In this document: piece after piece, positions 49,601 to 58,600 of the stretch
How positions within the stretch are numbered: the stretch's first letter is position 1
Layout: every line of letters starts with the position of its first letter
Assembly (NCBI GenBank): GCA_963662155.1
Contig: OY759263.1
Coordinates: 4,814,041 to 4,878,040 of the forward strand
Reading direction: 5' to 3'
Length of the DNA: 64,000 bases
Source: Lamellibrachia columna
Lineage: Eukaryota; Annelida; Polychaeta; Sabellida; Siboglinidae
The notes under the pieces: model-generated
Database searches by the model: none
Told to the model about the DNA's origin: nothing
The model's input: only the letters and a program-made list of their open reading frames with translations
Made by a program: the position numbers and the translations under genes

Positions 49601-52600
49601 TCGATCTGTCCAGCATCATGGAGGCTCTTGGCTAGGTCATCAACTGTTTGGATGAGCTGGGTTTCCCAAGATCTATGTTTGCGGAAGCCATGCTGATAGT
49701 CAGTTAGTATGTTGAGGTTTTCCAGGTGGTCCATGAAGTTGCTGTGTATGATGTGCTCCAGGGTTTTGCAGGAAATGTTTGTTAGAAAGATGGGTCTGTA
49801 GTTTGATGGTGAACCTCTATCTCCCTTCTTGTAGACTGGAATAACCCAGGCATGTTTCCAATCTATCGGCACGGTGCCTTGACCAAGGGATGCCTGGTAG
49901 ATGAGCGTCAGTACTGGTGCAATCTCAGCGGCATAGTCTTTGAGGAGCCTGGCAGGAATCGCATCAGGTCCAGTGGCTTTGTGGGGTTTAACTGCTTCGA
50001 GGAGTTTTCTCACACCAGTTTCACATACTGTGTGAAACTGGTATGAGAAGACGTCTGCTGTTTATGGACTGACTGGAAGGCGGGGTTCGGCCAGATCAAG
50101 AAAATGAGGATCAATTCCTTTTCATTCAATTCCAATTCCTTTTGCTAAAATCTTTCAATTCAAATTCAAATTCCTTTTGCTCAAATTCTTTCAATTCCAA
50201 TCCCAATTGCAGAATTGAATTGAAAGAAATTTAATAATTCCAATTCCTTTTGGAATTGGCCCCAGCCCTGCACCCCACTCCCTTCTACGAACACACTCCC
50301 CCTTCCACACAACACTCCCCCTTCTACCAACACACTCGCCTGTTGATAGGCATATCCTTGTCCATGTTCTTGAGCATGTTGAGACAGCGGCTGGCACGCC
50401 GTAGGGCCGGACTCAGATGGCCATTGCCAATGTCTGCAGAGTGACAAAATTAAAAACACAACTTAACAGTGCTTAATTCAACATTAACAATACTAACGTC
50501 TACACATACAAGTATAGCTTTCAAGGGATACACCCAGTTTTCAAACTTGTGCTATTAATATAATGTATTATTTTGCATAACCTGTAGACAACAGATATGC
50601 AACTACAATTTGCATAGGTACCATTGAAAGGAAATGCACTAAGCAAAAAATACAAATTGGTTTCTTCTTATAGTCCAAGAGCCAAGAGGGTTAATTTACA
50701 TGTTTTATTTGCCAAAATGTCCGAGGGTCGTTTTTCGGGTAGAAACTACTGCCAAATCCGAATATCATTTCTTACAAAAATCCATTTGGCAGTTGTTTTT
50801 ATTTGCACCGCACCTTCAGATCGCCCTCAGATCACCGTCAGATCACATTTCAGTTATTTTGTGTCTAGTTGTATTCAAAGATGTAAACATACGAGTGAAA
50901 AGAGGCCACTACCACCAATGATGGATACAAATGAGTTATAAAATGAAAGCATCACATCTGCTGGTTTTGCTAAAATACTAACATGAGTTCTATCTATGTA
51001 ATATGATGATGCTGTATGTGACTATACACAAATTGCGCAGAAGAAGGCATTTGAAAAGCAACAACTCACTGCCTTGTCATTCGTGTGGCATGAAAATATA
51101 TGGGTGTACTAGTACAAATGACACACTGAAATAAACTACTCTTTTTCAANNNNNNNNNNNNNNNNNNNNNNNNNNNNNNNNNNNNNNNNNNNNNNNNNNN
51201 NNNNNNNNNNNNNNNNNNNNNNNNNNNNNNNNNNNNNNNNNNNNNNNNNNNNNNNNNNNNNNNNNNNNNNNNNNNNNNNNNNNNNNNNNNNNNNNNNNNN
51301 NNNNNNNNNNNNNNNNNNNNNNNNNNNNNNNNNNNNNNNNNNNNNNNNNTTAGTAAATAATAGATAATGGATAATTTAGTAAATAATAGATAATTGGTAA
51401 ATAATAGATAATGAGATTATGTATTATAGAGTATGACTCTCACTATGACATTGTCTTTGGTTGGCTAGATTATTGTGGCATGACTGGGTTACCATATCGA
51501 CGATGGATAGTTTAACTATATACTACCGGTGGTTACTATGTGAATAACAAAGTAAGAGATGCTTAATGTGTATAGTTATTGCTATTATACCTGGGTTTTG
51601 ATAAAATATGCTGTAATGGGGAGCATCGCAGATACCTTGCCATTATGTCCTACGGAGGATATCTTGTTATATTTCTGTTAATACCTGGCTTAGTTATACT
51701 GCATACATATTGTCATTGGGAGGTGATAGAGATTCACAGACTACTATCTTGTGTAACACAGATGTGTATAGGCTGATGGCTGATGGCCATTGTAGGTTAT
51801 TGGATTGAGGTACTAAGGATCCTCTGTTATTGTTCATGTGTTGTTTTAGAAGTGAGGAATGGTTTGTGTTGTGGTCGTGTATAAATATACTTCACTGTAA
51901 ATCATTGTTACAGGGTCTTCAGTAAGATGGAATAAACTTGTTAAAGAAGCATCAGTGTTTTATCCTTCTGGGATCCTGCTAATACCAGGGAACCCCTCCT
52001 ACGTGCATCGTGATCGTCTCGTGACAGTAACAACTAGCACAAGCTCTAAGTGGACTAGCTTTAACTCAGCGCTTCTGACTTGAAAAGATACTTCCTCTGG
52101 AAGACAAGTTTGTGTGGCTTCACTGCATTCAGAAAGGGAATAGCTCAAACATACACAAAACTTTGTTGATCTTGATGCTTGTAAACAATAATTTTATTAA
52201 ATTCATATAAATCAGCGAGAGAAAAAAAATCTTAAATAAAAAATAAATTTTTTTTTGAGTGATTTAAATCACCAGAGCCCAATAAATCACCAGAGCCACC
52301 ATACCCTGTACATCTGCTCCAGAAAATATGATTAGTTTGTTATTATTTGAAAGGTGGCACCATCTCAGTATGTTTGCCTTCAGTACTTTGTAACATGTTG
52401 CTTCTTAAGATAAACATTTGCCCATGATGCCATGAACCTCTTAGCAGATATACAATGAAACACCAGTCATTGTACTACCCTAAAAAATAAAGGAATTTAA
52501 AAAAATAAAGGAAACTTTTTTTTACAAAATAAAGGAATTTTTAAAGATTTAAAGGAATTTTTTTTAAGGAATATAAACTTTTCAGCTGTTCATATTTACA

Positions 52601-55600
52601 CAAGACATGTTCACACAAAATAAGAAGTAAACAATAGATCACTCAATCATGAGACAATGTCCAAGATTCATGATTTAGTACTTCTTTGCTCACAATTTAA
52701 GACAATTTTGCAATTTGTTGGGTGGAACATTTCTGGGTGACTTTGTTCTTGATGTGAAATAAAATTAAGGAACTTAACAGAATATTTTGTAAAAATAAAG
52801 GTATTTTTAGGGACAACAATAAAGGCACAGAATGACCAATTAAACACGTCATCACTTGCCGTTTTGGACTTTCTGGAGTTCCTTGGAAAGGTACTTGTCC
52901 AGGTAATTGCTGTTGTTCACTGCACACAGCCTACGACGTTCGCGCATGAGTTTGTCATGCCGTCGCGAATAGATCGGATTCTGTTTCTGCCAGAATAATG
53001 ATCGGTGTTTCAGGTACAGGAGTGTCTCGGTGAGCAGTGTCACTGTGATGTCATCATACTGCATCTTGCGACCTGAAGTACCACAACAGGAATTCTCTAC
53101 TATGGAGCAGGTTCACAGTAACATATTTATTGTACTGTATTTTTTATATTATTTACAACAGGACTTGATAAAAAATGATTCAACAAACAATAAACAAATG
53201 TATATGATAACTTCTGTCACCTAAATCTTCAAAGGCACAACAAACCAGAATCGTTAAGCAGGATAATTATCATGGACACGCAGCCATCATCAGAGCGAGC
53301 GAATGCTGAGAATGTATGGTGGAAATGCAGTTTTGAACTATGAATGAGGTATCATTTTGTTGGTTGCTAAGATACTGTTTACTATAATAGAATGATAATA
53401 ATTACAACACATTATATAACCATGAAATTTAATTTCAACACAACTAAAAGCAAAGATAGACCAACTTCACCCTGCTACCAAAAATGTTTGAGTGGCTGAA
53501 TGTCCCTACAACTTGTGGTGAAAATGTAACCAAAGATATAAGCTATACAATAAATCAAACATAAATAAAATATGTTGAATAGTTTTGTTTGTATCACGTT
53601 TTATGTAGAACCATGCCAAACGCTGACGATTTTTAAAATGAGTACAAAAACAGAAACCAAACAATTAACATATTTCACCCTGCTACTAGATAATTTATGA
53701 GTGGCTGAATGTCCCTATATCCAGTAGGATAAATGTAGCCATATGTGTAAGCTTTAACATAAAGTAAACATGAATCAAATATGTTGAGCAGTATTGTTTT
53801 TATGATGTTTTATGTAGAAACATGTAAAATCATTAAGTTCTGTTTGTTTTGGGCTTCCGCACACACAACAAAGATGTTGAGTGGGTGGTTAAAAGTATCC
53901 CCGTGCCTGAAGTGTCCAGGACTGTACTGCGCAAGCGCAGTGGACAACACGCAAGCGCAGTGGACAACATGACCTGATGTGACCTTGCTGTTATCTTGCT
54001 GTCGTGCCAGCTTCGTACATTAGTTCTTTCTGTTAAAGTAATTTGTTTCTAAAAATAGTGATGGCCAATGTGAGAACATACAAGAGGCACATGGACTGTA
54101 TAAATACTACCTGGTTTAGACAAAACAACGTCCAGATTGCAGTGACAAACGGATGTGGAATGCTGTGCTGAAGGCAACGAGGAATCATCAGTACGAAGTA
54201 GACGGTGAATGTTTTAAATGCCATTTTAAATTACTAATAATTGTGCACGGCTTCAGAAATCAAGTCGCCCGTTCACCCGAGGCAACTTGAAATGCTGTCA
54301 GGCAAATAAAAATCAGAAATCACTGGTCCGTCGGGCAAATAAAAATTTTATCATCTGCAATCATAATATCTCTTAAAATGCTTTATTTTTCAAAACTCCT
54401 ACCACCGAGCATATACCACCACCATGTTTCTTGTTTTGAAGTGGAAACGAGGCTGGTGCCTCCTTGCAAAATTCTTGGAAATCATTCATAGTATATGCTT
54501 TTAGCCATAGTATGTGCTTTAGCACCACATTGCTATCACTACTGGCAGCTTTCGCCAGATTTTTTATATTCATTGAAGTGCCAAGATAATACGAGAGGCC
54601 AAGTATTACGTTCAACTCTAGTCAATGATCTAGTCTAGTCAGGATGAAAACCAAGTGTTACATGTATTTTCTAGAGTTTTCTTGTTTTGTGGAGTTTCTT
54701 TTCCAAAAATGTTTTTATATTCAGTTAAGACTCTTTGGAATCAAAAGCAGAAAAATAAAACATTTTACTTGTAAAAACAGTAGTTTTTTGTATTATTGTG
54801 AGAATATGGTTGTGGACATGGATTGAGGAAGATTTACCAAAATATTGAATGAAAGTACTTGGGCTAGTGAAAATTCCTGCAGGCTAGTAGAATTCATAAT
54901 CCACTAGCCCGATAGGCTAGTAGAATTATTTTAATTCGGCAGTCGTGATTGTGTATTCGATTGATAGAGTGCAAACATCCAAATGAACTGGTAAAATATT
55001 TTATCTTTTAATGCATGAAATTGGTCTGCCTGCATCCTCAGCATGTTGAAGCTAGGCAGAAATTTGGAAGAAAATACGATTACAAACGGGAAAAGGCTAT
55101 TCGCAAATCAACTGTGTATATTATGACTTGTATTTATTATTTTATTGTAAGTGCATTGATCTGTCAAGTACAGGAATATGCACTATAAAAGAACTGACAT
55201 TATTATTATTACTGAAAGCTGCACTAGATCCATTGCTGAAAATTAATAGTGATTGCCATTTGCAGTTATATATATATATATATATTCTATTTGTCATTAG
55301 TATGATCATTAAGTATAACGTTAATGAAATATTACCTTGCTTGTTGGCACAACAGTTTTTGGGTCTTATTTACAGAGCTTCTTTGCCATTGGTAGTTAAG
55401 CCAGATGATTTTTTCTTATCATTGAATAACATTTTTTTTTTAGTTCTTTAGGAAAAATAATATAGAAACTGCAGCTGTTACAGAGTTTCAGATTGTATGG
55501 AAGTTTCAACCATGTTTAATATTTATATATATTGTTTTCTAAATCACAAGAAAGGGCCATTCCATGTGATTTCAACCAATGGGTGTTGTATTGATCTCTT

Positions 55601-58600
55601 CACTTTTTAATGAATCAGTTTGGTGAAAGCCCTTGGAAAGATAAACCTGTAACCAACATGTGAACAACCTAGCTCCAGTAGTTTCTGAGCTGTGGCAGTT
55701 TGAAATGTACAAAAACATCTTGTGATGGCGTTTTAAAAATAAATAAAATTATTCATAATTCACAGGATAAGATCTCATGAACTAAATAACATATATCAAT
55801 ACAACTTGTTGGAATTGTTTTCTGCAATGTGTAGACAACATAGCCATAATTAGAACATACGTTATTGATGGTTACTGTGCATTAAGCTGACAAAGTAATG
55901 ATTTGTTCAATAAATCACTTGTGAGAGGGCTTTCAGGCATCGATCATGTACTAGATGCACGTCTGTCCCAGGAAAACCCCTTTGTCTACACATTGCCTTG
56001 CTGTCTAGCAATCCTGCTAGATATGGGCCAGTTTGAACATTGGCTCTTTTATCAAGGTTAGCAGCTCACAAGCAATAATATTCAGAGCTGGCTATCATTC
56101 TGATTTGGCTGGTGCAGCCACGAGTAGCACGACCGTGTCCCCACAAATGCATTCCCTCCCTGTAATCCTATAATTGGTGTGTAACTGGAATTAATATAAT
56201 GTAACTTACCCTAAGTCTGCACGACTGCATCAAAGATAACTAGATGCAATATGTTTGATTTTATACATTAGGCAAATGAAGTACATGTCTGTTGTGCATA
56301 GGCCATTGTTTGAAAAACATACTATTGATAGACTTGGAATTTTTTTAATATATCATTGTCTGTATTAACCACTTGTACAATAGTTACTGAGTCAGTCTTA
56401 AGTGGATAGTTTAACTGTTAAATAAGAGTTGGTTTTAACCCTGATGCTAAGCAAGAGCTTTTTCTCACAGCAATTTATTTTTCTCTAGGTATGTCTTGGC
56501 AACTACAAGTGGATTTTGCTCTCCGTGTGTAGTGACAATCACTGGTTCCTTGTCTCTGCCAATGTGCCACAGAAGACAGCGACAATCACTGGTTTCTCAT
56601 CACTGCCAATGTGCCACAGAAGACAGTGACAATCACTGGTTCCTTGTCTCTGCCAATGTGCCACAGAAGACAGCGACAATCACTGGTTTCTCATCACTGC
56701 CAATGTGCCACAGAAGACAGTGACAATTACTGGTTCCTTGTCTCTGCCAATGTGCCACAGAAGACAGCGACAATCACTGGTTCCTTGTCTCTGCCAATGT
56801 GCCACAGAAGACAGCGACAATCACTGGTTTCTCATCACTGCCAATATGCCACAGAAGACAGTGACAATCACTGGTTCCTTGTCTCTGCCAATGTGCCACA
56901 GAAGACAGTGACAATCACTGGTTTCTCATCACTGCCAATGTGCCACAGAAGACAGTGACAATCACTGGTTCCTTGTCCCTGAAAATGTGCCACAGAAGGC
57001 AGTAACAATCAATGGTTTCTCATCGCTGCCAAAGTGCCACAGAAGACAGTGACAATCACTGGTTCCTTGTCCCTGAAAATGTGCCACCGAAGGCAGCAAC
57101 AATCTCTGGTTTCTCATCGCTGCCAATGTGCCACAGAAGACAGTGACAATCACTGGTTCCTTGTCTCTGCCAATGTGCCACAGAAGACAGCGACAATCAC
57201 TGGTTTCTCATCACTGCCAATGTGCCACAGAAGACAGTGACAATCACTGGTTCCTTGTCTCTGCCAATGTGCCACAGAAGACAGCGACAATCACTGGTTT
57301 CTCATCACTGCCAATGTGCCACAGAAGACAGTGACAATCACTGGTTCCTTGTCTCTGCCAATGTGCCACAGAAGACAGCGACAATCACTGGTTTCTCATC
57401 ACTGCCAATGTGCCACAGAAGACAGTGACAATCACTGGTTCCTTGTCTCTGCCAATGTGCCACAGAAGACAGTGACAATCACTGGTTCCTTGTCCCTGAA
57501 AATGTGCCACCGAAGGCAGCGACAATCACTGGTTTCTCATCGCTGCCAATGTGCCACAGAAGACAGTGACAATCACTGGTTTATCATGGTGTGGAACTTG
57601 AAAGGAAGCACTGACACTGGAAGTCCAAAATACACGGGAGGACCAAACCACCGCCCACCAATACATAATAGGTTTTTTTGGATTGTGAACTTATGCCACT
57701 ATAGCTAATGTAAATAAATTGTAATAATAAAATTACTAAATATGCTTGATATAGAAATGTTTATTTATATTCCAGAATGCAAAGGCAATTACTAGTAACT
57801 TCCCACCATGCGTGATGAATCCGTGTCATGTTGAATCATTACTAGTGGCCTCCCACCATGCGTGATGAATCCATGTCATGTTGAATCATTACTAGTGGCT
57901 TCCCACCATGCGTGATGAATCAGTGTCACGTTGAATCATTACTAGTGGCCTCCCACCATGCATAATGAATCTGTGTCATGTTGAATCGTTACTAGTGGCC
58001 TCCCACCATGCGTGATAAATCTGTGTCATGTTGAATCATTACTAGTGGCCTCCCACTATGCGTGATGAATCTGTGTCATGTTGAATCATTAAGGAAGCTA
58101 GTGTTGATGCAGTTGCCATTACATAAAGAATACCTTGGATAATGATAAACTTCCTAGTTTTCATTTTGTCTGTTTAGTTCAGCGCAGTGGCATTTGTATT
58201 TTCTTGCCTTTAAAAAAGTATGTAGGGGAGGGTGGGACTAAAAGTCCCCAAAACAACAAATCTATTAATAATTTTGTCCACCTTTTAATTACCAGTTTGA
58301 CAATTGCAACACATAAGCTTATGTGTTGGATATGTGATATAAATTTGGTTTAAACAAGTGTTGATGAAAAGTGTACAAAATAAACTTTTTCTTTCCTGGA
58401 CATATAATGACATTTAACCCAAGCAAAGGATTTAGATGTCACAGCAATGACAAGGCTACACCAGCTTCCAAGAAAATTAACGTTGTGTTGGATAACGGGT
58501 ATGTCGGATTATAACACAGGCAATGCAATTAATCTTCCATAGTCAGATATTTATTTATTTTTTTATTTCGGTAATGATTACGGAAAATCCGTAATGGTAG

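Noticed and set aside
50181..50459. Minus-strand 92-codon frame containing [13 protein letters not shown] across ODAD4 exon f
   Set aside because: A different frame over the same exon matches ODAD4 and keeps phase with its neighbours. This frame runs on into intron.
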